Source of the DNA: Xenopus tropicalis | Lineage: Eukaryota; Chordata; Amphibia; Anura; Pipidae | Direction: 5' to 3' | Assembly (NCBI RefSeq): GCF_000004195.4 | Contig: NC_030679.2 | Coordinates: 19,125,212 to 19,189,211 of the forward strand | DNA length: 64,000 nt | Shown here: positions 1-12,238 of the stretch, one piece after another | Layout of the letters: every line of letters begins with the position of its first letter | Numbering within the stretch: the first letter of the stretch is position 1 | Program-made: the position numbers and the translations under genes | Notes under the pieces: generated by a model | Database searches by the model: none | Told to the model about the DNA's origin: nothing | Seen by the model: the letters and a program-made list of their open reading frames with translations, nothing else

Positions 1-839
1 TCACACACACGGGCTCTATGGGGAGTGGGGTCCCATATGCAGTGGAACCCCCTGCTCTGCAGAGGTTATGCAAGTGAGTACATGCCACTTCAACCTACCC
101 CTGAGTGCTGGTAGGGACTATTTTTTTCAATTTTATTGCATGTTATTGCATTTCTAATTACATTTTTAACTTCTTTTATGGAGAACTAAAGGGGACCACA
201 AAGGATTGTGTATATATGGTTATTTCCTCTTTAAAATGCCCCCCCCCCCCCCTTCCTTCATGTGGAAAAAGAGAGAGAAGGAATTGATTGCTTTCTGGGG
301 TAAGGGAGATGGCAGTGTATTTAAAAAAAGCTTAACAGATGTCATTGCCATTGAATATTTAAAACTGGCGTGGGAAAAAGTGTTTCCCGCAGTTAGGTTT
401 GCAATTCCCATGAGATTGTATAGTGGACTGTATTATCAAGCATATCAAATCTAACTTCATTTCCCAGCCAAAAAAGAAAAAAGTTAATTTGTTTCAAACT
501 AATTCATGCTTTCCTTCATTAAGGTGAAATGTATACAAATAAGTCATTTTACTAACCAGTATGGGATTCCTGTAATTGTATTACTGTTACTTGTTATTGT
601 TAGAAAATGGAAGTGCTGTTATAATAAATTAATTAACCATACACTGAAACTGTGAAAATTACCAAAGCTTAATTAGAGATGCAAGATAATTCTCCAATGA
701 GAATGATCCTTACTGGCTTTACAACCATCACCTCGGTGGTATCCACTGTATATGGCATTACCTGTTTAGGGGTTAGAGCAAGAATAATATATTTGATTTC
801 TTCAGCAAATATCTAAAACCAAGAATCAAGTGTGAACAT
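1..839. other. Non-coding, apparently unique
   Basis: AT-rich sequence with a poly-C run (239) and a small piece of the CCAATGAGAA repeat (684). Short open frames have no recognisable domain. Confidence 0.6.
239..252. repeat. Poly-C tract (14 C)
   Basis: Homopolymer. Similar 17-base runs occur at 44941-44957 (G) and 47810-47826 (C). Frames crossing it are artefacts. Confidence 0.9.
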
Positions 840-990
840 AACAGGCAGGATCCTTATTGGAGGATCATCTTGCATTACTTGAGCCTCCAGCCCTGGAGGA
901 CTTGGGTTGAAGCTCTGTCATGCAATATTACATTAATGATCCATCCTTATGGTTGCTGGACTACAGCTTCCATCATGCTTTTTCACTTTC
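840..990 (-). repeat. Ancient interspersed repeat (CCAATGAGAA / CATGCTGGGAGCTGTAGT family)
   Basis: Reverse complement of the pattern at 30500-30640: AGCATGATGGAAGCTGTAGT, CCAGCAACCATAAGGATGG, then CAGGGCTGGAGGCTC and GCAAGATGATCCTCCAATA. A short related piece, GATAATTCTCCAATGAGAAT, is at 684-703. Confidence 0.55.
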
Positions 991-3378
991 TAATATTCTG
1001 GAAATTGTAGCCTGGTGATTACTGATGAGTAAAATTTTTCGCCAAGTAGACTCCAATAGCTGCAAAAAAATATAAGTTGTGTGGCCATATTTGTCTGGAT
1101 CAGCACTGCTGTGGAAGCTAATTGTCCCCTTTAATATGTTTTGGTATGTCTTACCTAAATAGGATGCCAAATGGCACAGTTGGGCAGCTTTATGGAGGGT
1201 TTACAACCCACAGCACAGTGAGCCTTGGCTGAAAATAATCCACATGCAAGTGTTTGTGGTGGACCTAAGGGTCATGGTCAAATTTTATATCATTACCAAC
1301 CTAACAAGAAAAATTGCATTTCTCTTGGCTTGGAAAGCACAGTGACCATAATTCCAGGGAAAACGGATTTACAAATAAATCAACCACATCACTTTTCTAA
1401 TCTGAAAATAGCTTGGCTGCGCACATCTCCTGACGATTCAGGCCACATTCAGTGTATCACACCCCCCCCCAAGCTGTCTGAGTTTCGGAGGCTGATCCCG
1501 ATTGTATTTTTTTTTTCCTGCTTGTTAGGATTAAATTCATCATCATGCACAAATCACTAACAACATCTGGGTAGAATCTCTTATTATCAAGAAACAGAGC
1601 AGAAAGCATTCATTTGATGAATAACTGGAACGCGCTGACTTGTGCGGTGCAGCAACCTTCAGCTTCGGTTTAAATAGCTGAAAATAAACACACTGTAAAT
1701 AAATGCATTAATCATGGGTAGTGCACATACCGGCTGTAAATCTGTGTCCTTCTGTTGGCATAGTAGTAACGTGAGTAAATTCCACTCTGTGACCCAATAG
1801 TCAATGTTTTCAGTTACTGCATATGCTAATACAGATGTACCTAATTCTGGGTTCATTTTAAGATTACTCACTCGTTTTTGTCTCAGTAAAACACCAGCAA
1901 GACGACACAAGAAAAAAAATGATAATTATCTAAAAATCTGATCTTTGGGGCAAAAGTGTTTGACTAAAAAATTTTCAGATGTGGTTCAGTGTTCAGCCAA
2001 ACCTTTAGTGGAGGTCGAAAATTATGGATTTGGTACATCCCATGCCTAGGTTCGATCGATATTGATCAGACAGGTTTAAAAATTGTTTTTAAAAGCTTGT
2101 TGATGCAGTCCTCACCCAAGGTGAGGGTGGGGCTGCAGCAGCCCCAGAAACGTCCCTGTGTAAAATGCATTATAGGTCGGTGCATTGGTGGCAATAAACA
2201 GTTTGTTCACCATGATACCATTGTTGCTTTAAACATTCAATCTGTGAGTACAATGGATTGTTTATGGAGTTCATTTCAAGCTTTCTTGGCTTAAACAATG
2301 CAAAAAAAGTCATTATCTTTAATTATATGCAGTATTTTATTACTGTACTTATAAGACAACACCGTAACCTATGGTCTGTTAGGGTGAGATTTGGGCTGAA
2401 TATGTATTTGATGTTTTAGATATTCTTGAAACTATGATTGAATGACTGATACATCAATATTTTTCTATATCTGTACTCATATCTTGATATGACTTTGACA
2501 AAGGGGACTTCAGTGTTAAAAGTTTGTTGACCATTGTGCAGAAGTCAAGTGGATCCAAAGGGTTTGGACTCATGGAGTTAACAATGTCATTTGAACTTGA
2601 ATCTAAAGGGTTACAGTAAGTTCACTTACATGGGACATGTACCTTCCCTAAACACTGCAAAGAAGAGCAACGGATTGATGTAAGTTTTTTGGCATCATTA
2701 ATGACATTTTGTAGGCGTTTAGACAAAATTGTCAGTAAGTAAGAATACATTATTCCTTTACATCAACACCAAGAATATAGCATATGTTATTATTAATACA
2801 AGTAAAATCTTATCAATAATGATGAAAAATGAAATGTACACAATTTTAAATTGTTGTATGTTGCTAGCATATGCTGGCCCAGCAACATTTGGGAATGTTA
2901 AAATAGGCTGATTTAAAATGGTTTCCTATAAGTGAGTAAATACACTAGCCTGAGTGTAATTTTGCAGCCTGGCAAAAATATAATATGAATCTATATTCAT
3001 ATGATATATCTATGAATATAGATATATTCCAAGGGCATCACAGAAGCTGACGGAGCTGTGTTTGGATAGGATTTCCCTAACCTAAATATTAAATAAAAAC
3101 ACGCAGCTGCCTCTGATTTCACGTGCGGGTTGTTCCATCCATTTAGGCATTCGCATGCAGAAAGCCCACAGCCTGACAATGTTAATTAGACTGTTGATGT
3201 TAAAATTGTCATTGGCTGTGGAGTGGAAACACATTGTTGCCTAGCAAACAGCACATGCCTCAAACACAACTGAACCACAGGAGCTTGGAATAGGCCAACC
3301 CATTCAAGCACTTTCTCCTATTGTGGGAAGACTCCCTCTGGCAGGTCAAAGCATCCATAAATGACCTGCATTTGCCTC
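991..3378. other. Non-coding, mostly unique
   Basis: Apart from the possible retroelement fragment at 2085-2240 and AT palindromes near 2990-3030, I see no known family and no convincing exon. Confidence 0.55.
2085..2240 (+). mobile_element. Possible Penelope-like terminal-repeat fragment with hammerhead-like hairpin
   Basis: GGGGCTG (2129-2135) and CAGCCCC (2139-2145) form a 7-bp stem, directly followed by AGAAACGTCC (2146-2155) and, 40 bp later, GGCAATAAACAGTTTGTTC. A GAAACGT after a stem and then AATAAA is the layout of many Penelope-like 3' ends. The CUGAUGA part is poor (GGTGAGG). No coding sequence is attached. Confidence 0.4.
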
Positions 3379-3805
3379 TTAAAGGAACAGTAACATCAAA
3401 ATATGAAAGTGTATAAAAGAAATAACAATATGATGCTCTGTTACCCTGCATTGGTATAACTGGTGTGTTTGCCTCAGAAAGACTATTATAGTTTATATAA
3501 ACAAAGCAACTGTGTAGCCATGGGGGCAGCCATTTGAATGAGAAAAGGCACAGGTTACTTAGCAGATAACAGATAAAATGCCATTGTATTCTACAGAGTT
3601 TATCTTTTATCTGCTATGTAACCTGTGCCTTTTCTCCTTTTTTCCAGCTTGAATGGCTGCCTCCATGGCTACACAGCAGCTTATTTATATAAACTGTAGG
3701 AGCGTTCTGTAGCAAATACACCAGTTTTACCAGTGCAGGGCAACAGTACATTACATTTTAATTACTTTAAAACACTTTTATATTTTGATGTTACTGTTCC
3801 TTTAA
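3379..3805. mobile_element. T2-type MITE, TTAAAGGAACAGTAAC ends (copy 1)
   Basis: 427 bp with terminal inverted repeats TTAAAGGAACAGTAACA / TGTTACTGTTCCTTTAA and TTAA at both ends. It is palindromic for most of its length: TTACTTAGCAGATAACAGAT on the left pairs with the ATCTGCTATGTAACC side on the right. The TTAAAGGRR terminus is the signature of the Xenopus T2 MITE group. A sister copy is at 17749-18165. Confidence 0.88.
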
Positions 3806-4025
3806 GGGACCTTAAACCTACAGAACATACTTATCTTCATAGTATAAACCCCAGTCTTGCTTTATTCACAGTTACAGTGCATGGGCCCACAGAGTGTTCT
3901 CAATGAGGCCTTGCTAGGGATTTAAAGCAAAGTGATCAGTCTTAATTGTAGATATAGTAACATGCGGTGCAAGAAATGATTATTTTAAAGGCTTTACAAA
4001 CAGCAATTCACACATTTAGCATGCT

Positions 4026-4060
4026 CTGATGAAGTGTGCACAATGGCGCACACAGAAGCA
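4026..4060 (+). ncRNA. Hammerhead-like core, partial
   Basis: An exact CTGATGA (4026-4032), then A, then a GTGTGC/GCACAC stem (4034-4039 and 4048-4053) with an 8-nt loop, then AGAAGC where GAAAC is expected. Isolated, no flanking element recognised. Confidence 0.35.
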
Positions 4061-4885
4061 AGGGAAACCTGGAATTTCCACAAGCTGTAATCTGACAATC
4101 CCCTGCAGTTTGTGTTCAATTGACTGGCATAAATCGTCATGCTTTTCTACATATTACTGTGCTATTTTAGCTTGCTGATATCACACTGTAATCAACCATC
4201 AGACAGGGGAGATGTCATGAACAAACACACACGCAGTTTGTCCTTCTGATATTGGATATCAACAACCCAAGGTTGCCCTGTAATCTCCTGAGCAGCAAGG
4301 TAACTCATGTAGTGCTGGCAGAAACAACATGGGAACCCTAATTTAATGTGCAAGGGGTTAAAGGGCATTGTGATATTATGGAAAGAGTGCCCCTTGCTAA
4401 AATATAGCAAGAACTCTGTACCTTTAATACATTATTGAATTGATTCGCCCTTCTCGTAATGAAACTGGGCCAAAGTAATGGTAGAACAATTCACTGTATT
4501 TATTCACATGCTGTTTTCCTTTTCCCAAAGCTTGCAATTCCCAGAACATTTGTCAGCATTGACTTCCCAACAAGATAAACTATTGCCAATTGATTTCAGT
4601 CAAAGAAAATGATACCTTTTAAATCTACATGGAAATGGCTGGATGAAAGCAAAATCATTTGTATTCGGGGGATACTAGAGTCTCCAGGGCTTAGTTAAAT
4701 AAAGAGTAGCTAAGAGGGGGCTTCCCTCGCAGTTAGGACAAGCATAGACTGACCTGTAGATTTGATCAGTGAAGAGGGGGGCACAGGCAATTAATCAGCA
4801 GGTACCTATGGGTTACTAGACCTGGTGTATATTTTGCAATGTTTATAACAAAACCCCCAAACCTCTTCTATTCTTATCAGCAAAC

Positions 4886-4918
4886 TTTTTTTGTGTTTTT
4901 TTTTTTTTTTTTTTTTTT
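4886..4918. repeat. Poly-T tract
   Basis: T-rich run with one G interruption just before an L2-type tail. Confidence 0.85.
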
Positions 4919-4940
4919 AAATAGAAGTTATCTTCTGTCA

Positions 4941-5095
4941 TTCTGTAAGCTGTCACAAGCAGGGCCCTCCCCTATTGTCTCCTAACAAGATTCAAATGTA
5001 GCTGTGAAACAATTTTGGACTTTGCATCCCTTTACTCTGTAAAGTCCTGCACAAAATGATGGTGCTATATAAATAATAGTAATAATTATTACAAA
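4941..5095 (+). mobile_element. L2-type LINE 3' tail
   Basis: Shares with the 3' end at 28430-28610 the blocks CAGGGCCCTCCCC...TGTCTCCTAACAA, TGTGAA.CA.TT and CCTGCACAAAATGATG, then ends in TATAAATAATAGTAATAATT. Only the non-coding tail is present. A T-run (4886-4918) precedes it. Confidence 0.75.
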
Positions 5096-7846
5096 CATGG
5101 CATTCTTCCAGTAAGACTTACTTTTGCTGTAGCTTTGCATTGAGAAGGGGCCTAATGACTGGGGTGAGGTAGTCACCCCCTCTGGACACTTCATCAGAAG
5201 ATGTTTAGTCTTTTCTCTTGCCAGTAGTCTCTCTGGAAAAGATGGATAGTGACTGTAATGGCAATGTAATCATAGTAATGTGTATTAGATCAAAAATCAC
5301 AAGCCAACAACAGGCATAAGGACTCAGAGTTCCCCAAGCAAGTAGTAAATGTCTTTCACTTGGGAAAAAGGTGCCTGCAGTGTGTCATGGCAAATATTTC
5401 AGCAGACATCTGAAAGAAGCATGGCTGTATAGGGGAGCAAGGCAGGACAATACAAAAAAAAACTACAGTATATGTGTTCTGAAAGAAAACTAAGAGGTAC
5501 ATGCCTCATCTGCCTAGCCCTGACATAATTTCTCTGGGCATAGCCATTTGGAAACAGATAAATATGTTATTATACACATATTTGCAAAGAGATATGATAA
5601 ACCTATATCATAGAAATTATATTATCCTAAGGGCAATAGAGCAGGGTACAGCCTCAGCTAGGTTTGCCACCTGGCCGGTAGTTTGATGGCCCAGCCAGTA
5701 AAAATGATGCTTGATGTCAATGTTATTAATAGGGGAAAACAGCCAAAAATATAGAAAGGCCTGCATTTTTTACAGAAAAATAAAACTGAAATGTATTTCC
5801 CTGTACTAAGCACAATTCAGCACCCCTATACATTAGCTCATAACCTAGAAGAAGAATTCCTGCCACTAAATTTGATCATGTACAAAGTGATGCCGAATAG
5901 CAATGTCATCATGGGTATTCCTCTTTAGTAAGTATAATTCACCAGAAATAGCCTCTAGCATCTAGTGTTTAAACAGATTCCCATGTAGCCTGTACAGAGA
6001 GATTCCATACATCTTTGCAGTCATATGGATTCCCACATTCTAAAGAAACTCAGCAGGAACAGTCCCCTTGGTTTTCTTATATCCTGTATATACTGTACAG
6101 TAGATATACTATATAACTAGGCCAGTAGAGGTATTCCCCCCGTACTAAGCACAATTCTGAAGGAAAATCCCTGCTAACTGACACTGTGTCTGGTATTTGC
6201 AAACTCCTGAAGTCTGTTCCACTCACACATTTATATAAATATCTCTTACAGGATCGTGTAATTCAGTATTCCCACTGGGAGCCGATTACTTGCCATAAAA
6301 GGAAAAGTGCACATTATTAGGTCGATTTGTTATTGTTTTTGTCCTCAGAAATACTCCAAAAAAGAAAATATTATCAGAAGAGTAAGGATCATGTTTCCTC
6401 TGGGTATATCATACTGCTAATTCAAGCAGTGTCAGACGAACACAATTTATTATGTAATAAACATTATGCAATTTAATATTTCATGTCAACCACACACCTA
6501 ATGTTTGTCTCTTGTCAGCAGCCCCTGATGTTATGCTACTGTAAGCTGTAACTTATTCTTTTGTATGACTCAGGGATCAGGGCTGTATTTAGGTCTGGCC
6601 TGCCAATCAAATATGCACCAATCACAGAACAGCTCCAGATTTAGACTTGCACGTGACAGTGGCAGGCTAAGGGCATTTTTGTGCAAGGATTTTGTTATAT
6701 ATATATGTACACACCCAAAGGCTTCCCCCAAAAGCTGCCACCCTTCTGGTGATAGTTCTCAGTGGTGTAAGTACCTATCAACAGACCTCTTAACTGAAAG
6801 GAAGCATAGGGGAGAGGGACAAAGGAACCCTGTCTGTGGGACGCTGGAGAAGTTTTGTCAATTGGGTGCATTAACATGTCATAGAGGGGGGTCCTACAAA
6901 AGTCCTACAATAGTAAACTATATTTTTTCCAGCCGGGTACATAGTGTACAGTGGGGCTAACCTTCCTATGGGGAACATAGGATTCCACCCAGTAGCTACT
7001 AATTACCCTAAGTAACAGAAGAGGATACATTTTTTCCCCAATGCTTTCATATCGCATTTCCACCTTAAAAACAGGTTTATTTATAAGTTGATAATTTGGT
7101 GAAAATCACCAATAAAATTGTGTTTCCCATAGGCAGCAATAAAAGATTTTTCAGGCGTTTTGTCCCAGAAAATACATGGCAGGCAAAACACACAGAAAAG
7201 TATTGTGGTTTAATTTTCTGTTCTTTTCAGCATCTCTACAATTAAAACCTGGTCTGAAATTAATGGTTCTGCTTTGACTTCTATAAAATAACACTGCTGC
7301 TTATTTTACAGTTCATTTATATAATACTAACATAATAATTACGATTCTGCATTTTGCCACTAGGTGAAGCATGCAGTAAAATGTAAGAAAAATCTCTGCT
7401 TAAACCCTTGGAAGATGGCACTGATGGAAAAGTTCTGGAATCCAATCTCTCAGCGTTCTTGTCAATTCCCTGTTGAAAAAGTATAGTATCTTGGAGCAGT
7501 TTGTAAACATTGGCTTCTTAGGCTAATGTCACACAGAGTGGCATCTCCATCACTGAAGAAACCTCTTATTTGACTCCCTGCCACCCTGTAGTGACATGAA
7601 TGCAATCCATCTGTAACTGTGCACAATGGAGTATTTCAGCCCATTAATGCACATATATGTTTATTATAATGCGCAAGAGCCATGAATATCTTGTAAAATG
7701 TCATAAGTTGACGTAATATGTGTCACATGACTCACTATTGTAAATTTTGTGGATAGTAGAAGTCACCCTGTAGTATAAAAGCACTTGGCCTTTAGCCTCA
7801 TACCTATATATAGTCATGAACCCATCTGTGACTTCTAATAGATATA
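5096..7846. other. Non-coding, mostly unique
   Basis: The only internal repeat I see is GTACTAAGCACAATTC, present near 5802 and near 6142. Open frames of 60-130 codons (for example 6565-6960) carry no recognisable motif. Confidence 0.55.
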
Positions 7847-8595
7847 GGGCCTGATTCACTAAAGGGCGATAAAACGTGCGCTATTCTTATTGTGTGTGGC
7901 AAAAATGTTGTGCGGGCAAAAAAATTGTTGCCCGTGACTATTATTTTTTGACACTTGTATCAATTTGTGGATGTGCGGTGAATTTTTGCGTGGCGAATTT
8001 TTTCATGCGTTTTGCCATTGGCGGATTGTTTTGCGAAACGCATGAAAAAATCCGCCGCGAAAAAATTCAACGCACGTCCAAATATTCGCTGCGAATCCAT
8101 GCCTGGCGAAACATTTCATCACTTGTAGCCAAATAGAAATAGTTGCACAAATGAACGCACGCCATGTTAGCCATACACGCCAATACTTGCGGAAAATTAC
8201 TGTATTAAAAATGAACATTTCGCTGCAAACTGGCGGCTGCGTCACTCTGGGGGAAACACAGACTTGAATAAATAACACTGTAAGTCCATATTTTATTGCA
8301 AAAAATCATTTACTGTACTTTTGTATAATTTTTCGCCTGCCTGTAGTAGGTGTTAATTTTCGTATAGCCGAATGCGATATTTAGCGCGCAAAAGTTATAG
8401 TGAATCATGCGATCGTATTCTTTTCAGCGCGGAAATTAACGCAAAACGGTAAAACTAGTGCGAGAAATACCCCATGCGAAAATGGCGATTTTTCGCACGC
8501 GATAATACTATGGTGAATCGTGCGCAAGTTATTCTGCGTTTTTTAACGCGAAAAAGCGTGCGATAATTTTTATCGCCCTTTAGTGAATCAGGCCC
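7847..8595. mobile_element. 749-bp DNA transposon/MITE with GGGCCTGATTCACTAAAGG ends
   Basis: Terminal inverted repeats GGGCCTGATTCACTAAAGGG and its complement at the right end continue inward through GCGATAAAA. A 3-bp duplication ATA flanks it (7844-7846 and 8596-8598). The interior is rich in CG dinucleotides and in short inverted motifs such as the GCGTTTTGC...GCGAAACGC pair near 8008-8041. No transposase frame is convincing; open frames inside have no recognisable domain. Three-base duplications suggest a PIF/Harbinger-like origin, but the targets do not fit TWA strictly, so the superfamily is uncertain. Confidence 0.85.
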
Positions 8596-9788
8596 ATAAT
8601 GTTATATTTTACAATAAGAGTTATATTATTCCCTATTCTTATTACAAGCCATGGCACTGTTTAGGTGCTAAAAGAAAGGACATAAATACCAAAAGTGACT
8701 CTATTTTGCCCCCTAGCTTTCTAAAGTAAGCATTTCACACTTAATTACTGTACGTAAAGCATTAGAATTCAGCAGCTACTGCATTATATCATTGTTATCT
8801 AAAAGTGCAACTTTGTTTGCCAGTATTACAATCCAACTTTTGAAAGGAAGATATGGATATATGCCATTTAGGTGTACAGAGCTACAAACAATATATTTAA
8901 TGCTTAGGCTTAGATGATCCTATAAAGCAAAAGAAAAAGTCCAGCATCTTTGGCAGGCAGTATTATCTATTAGCAAGCAGGATTGGCACTGGATGATTCA
9001 GGGCAGAGCTAGGGCCCAGCTCTGGGATGATCCCTTTGCCCTGGAGGACTTAAAAAACCTTTGTGTAGTTTTGCTTTTCTTTATCCCTTAATATGCTTAG
9101 GGTTATGGCCTAGCAACATCTAGTGAAGCAACACTGCTACAGAAGGTATGTCCAATTATTTAATGTTAATTCATTTTTCATTAACAAAGGTTAATGTCTA
9201 ATAATTACTCCAATTCTGATCCAAAAAATGGGGATCCAGGGCAGGTCTTGCCTGGGATTCAAAATAGGCCCTGGCATTCCAAGTACACATTCCCATGAGA
9301 GCTGAGGGATTGTATTACCAGTGTTGAGAATCCATCCCTGATGTTGCTGAACTACAGCTCTCAGCATGCTTTTTACCTTGGATCAGGGGTTTTCTTGAGC
9401 AATCATTGACTTATCCCGGACTTACGACTTACCTACATGAACCAAAATGATAGTCTCTATTTCTGTGGTCCAAACGACAAGTCTCCACACAAATGAGATT
9501 CGGGCATTAGGTGCAGGTGGTTGATATATTGCAGAATACTATAATCTGATTATTGGTGCTTTAAAAAGGAACAGTAGGATAGACACCAGCTATGTAATGA
9601 AAAACACGGGAATGGCACTGAAGAGGGGTATTTTTTAGGTAAATGGTATTTTTCATGAAAGAAATGGGTTACAAATGGGGAATTAGACCAAGATGCTATG
9701 TTTCAAAGGGGAAAAATATCTTACTGAATGACTGTAAAGCACAAGGGTTGTGGCGCTCTAGTTACGCCATTGGCTAACATCTTGATGT
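8596..9788. other. Non-coding, with hAT-like and old-repeat fragments
   Basis: 9238-9300 reads, on the minus strand, like the internal part of the hAT-like family at 51089. 9335-9378 contains the TGAACTACAGCTCTCAGCAT motif of the CCAATGAGAA family. Confidence 0.5.
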
Positions 9789-9796
9789 ATGCTGGG

Positions 9797-9965
9797 CAGG
9801 GGCGGGCCTAGCCGACTGGGTGCCCTAGGCAACCCGGTCGGCCACCTCGCCCCTGCACCTTCCCGCGTAATGACAACCGGCAGGGGCAATAAGAATGGAG
9901 CATGGGCCCCCAATCGTTGCGCCCTAGGCAGGTCCCTCTTCTGACTACCCCTAGTTCCAGCCCTG
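9797..9965. mobile_element. hAT MITE with 8-bp duplication ATGCTGGG
   Basis: 169 bp starting CAGGGGCGGGCC and ending CCAGCCCTG, with an exact 8-bp repeat ATGCTGGG at 9789-9796 and 9966-9973. CAGGG-type ends plus 8-bp duplication are hallmarks of hAT transposition. Unusually GC-rich for this window. Confidence 0.87.
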
Positions 9966-11227
9966 ATGCTGGGTATTGTAGTTGAGCAACATTTGGATAA
10001 AGCAAGACTGTTATCGAAGGATGAGCCTTTAAATTGCCACAGATCCGAAAAAATTAATGGGGTTAGCAATCAAATACCATAGTGCCAACACAGTAGATCA
10101 CAGGTTACACGTTAAACTTGTTGGAACCCTTTCTGGTGTAAACTATTGTAAAATATTAACTGTAAAGTGTTAAATCCCATTTAAAGGGGAAGTACATTTA
10201 GATTCAACACGTGGGGTGCACTTTAAATATACTTGGAATTATGGCAAAACAATGTATTATGGATGAGATTTGCACGCTACACTTGCACTCATAAATTACC
10301 TTTTATAACTTATTATTTCATGCTATCCTGCCTGCTGTGTTTGCTCTTTTCTTGGTCTCATAGACCAATGCCAAAGGCATTACCCTCTATGGAGTTTGGC
10401 TACACGGCAATTAAGGCAATCAGGCCCTTGGCCCATCGAAGATCCTCCGGTACCCAGACAGCCCCTAGAGTGTACTTGGTGTAGCCCCATAGAAACATTT
10501 CCAGTGTGACAATAGCCATGCCCTTACATGAAGATCCGTAGAAAAGAAGATGACATTCTTGGGTACCAGGTATGTAAAAACACACTGCTGTTCATTTCCC
10601 ATTCCACACATAATGATTTATTAACAAGCACAGAATGGGAGAAAATTAAAACCTCACCTGACAATACCATTGCATTTATCGGCTAACAAGAGTATCATTG
10701 ACCTCTGGTCCCTGTGGTTTCATTTTTCTTCACTCTGTTGCTATTAATAAAACATTGGGTGCTGCACCGTGTCTGAAGACACCCGGAAAAACAACTGGTT
10801 ATCATTCCCTATGTCAGAATCAGCAGCCCTGTAATGTTCTGTGATGGGAATTTTAAATAGATGTTAAGAGCACTACAGTTGTCTTGCAAGACTTCCAAGA
10901 TCAGAAACCTAGGCATTCATGTGTTTGTATGTATAACCACTGTAGAACAGAAAGGCCTTATCAGGATCAAATAGATGCACAAGGGAAATTATAAACTCAA
11001 AGTCAATGCATGGCTAAGTGGCCCATGAACATTTTATATACTATGCCATATGGCTGAACAGAGCCTTGGAACTAGAGCCTTCATGAAAGCATTAATCCCA
11101 GGCAGGGCTGCCATCAGACATGGACAAGCAGGAGTCTGGTTGGGGCCCAGACTGCCGCAAAAGCAGAACAGTTGTCAGGAAATGGTTGGGTTTCAGTGGA
11201 TCGGGGACATATTTTTAGATAATAGTG

Positions 11228-11534
11228 CAGGGATGCCCAACCTTTTATACCAGTGAGCCACATTTAAATGGAAAAAGTGTTGGGGAGCAACACAAGCATG
11301 AAAAAGGTTCCTGGGGGTGCCAATAAGAGCTATAATTAGCTACTTAATAGCCCCTATGTTGATTGGCAGCCTACAGGAGGCTCTGTTTGGCATTATACTT
11401 GGTTTTTATGCAACCAAAACTTACCCAAAAGCCAGGAATTTAAAAATAAGCACCTGCTTTGAGGCCACTAGGAGCAACATCCAAGGGGTTGGAGAGCAAC
11501 ATGTTGCTTACGAACCACTGGTTGGGGATCACTG
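11228..11534. mobile_element. hAT MITE with 8-bp duplication TAATAGTG
   Basis: 307 bp from CAGGGATGCCCAACC to GGTTGGGGATCACTG, with an exact 8-bp repeat TAATAGTG at 11220-11227 and 11535-11542. A diverged relative is at 24684-24950. The open frame at 11317-11595 runs through it without a recognisable domain and is not a gene. Confidence 0.92.
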
Positions 11535-11930
11535 TAATAGTGTGTTGCCAGGGCTTGACCTGGCCCCTAGGATTTTTGAAGATAGCCTTGAATAGAGAGC
11601 TGTAATTTATCCTATAAAATCTGTCCAGTGATGCCTCTGGTTCCTGCTTTCCATTAGTGTTCATTTACAATACAAGTTGCATTCTTTACATTGTCAGTAG
11701 TTATTTTACCATCCCACGTTCCCTTGCACACCCCTGCACTAGTGTTGTATTTACCAGTCTAAAAAAGTGGGGTTTGACCTGTGAATGCTTTTTATAGCAT
11801 AGGGTATAGTTCACCTTTCATTTTTCCTTTGCATGCATCTAATGGATGTATTAATTATATATTTATTTCCATCTTACTTTGATTCTCTCCAGCTTTGTTT
11901 TGTGTTGCTGTTTTTCAGTTACAGCCTTTG

Positions 11931-12238
11931 CCTAAAGGTAACCATACATCCATTAATATTAATGTACTACACAAGGTTTCGTACGATATTCAGTGTGTGT
12001 ATGGTTGATGAGGTGACTAATATTGGCAAAAGTCTTGCATAGCGGTCATCTTCTTGATTGGGCACCTTTGAAGGCTGTACGTTAATGCTGAATCATCAGA
12101 TAGGGGTAGAATTCTATTGTTTCTACCTGCATATCTGACGATTCAACTTTTAACATTAGTGGAGTGGACAAACAATCATTCCTGTGACCAATGGTTGTAG
12201 GAAAGATTGTTATTGTAACGTGTATGGCCACATTTAGG
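11931..12238. mobile_element. Imperfect inverted-repeat MITE
   Basis: CCTAAAGGTAACCATACA on the left and TGTATGGCCACATTTAGG on the right bound 308 bp. Internal inverted segments (ATTAATGTACTACAC side and GAATCATCAGATA...TATCTGACGATTC) support a fold-back element. No clear target duplication. Confidence 0.65.

Noticed and set aside
5170..5200. Minus-strand CTGATGAAGTGTCC as another hammerhead core
   Set aside because: No complementary stem II strand and no GAAA follow.
6565..6960. 131-codon plus-strand frame
   Set aside because: No recognisable motif, biased composition, and a competing antisense frame; chance open frame.
7876..8278. Frames of 86-91 codons inside the 749-bp palindromic element as transposase remnants
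   Set aside because: They are reflections of the palindrome on both strands and show no catalytic motif.
10765..10815. GTGTCTGAAGACACCCGG hairpin as a ribozyme or terminator
   Set aside because: Short stem without hammerhead core; vertebrate context gives no reason for a terminator.
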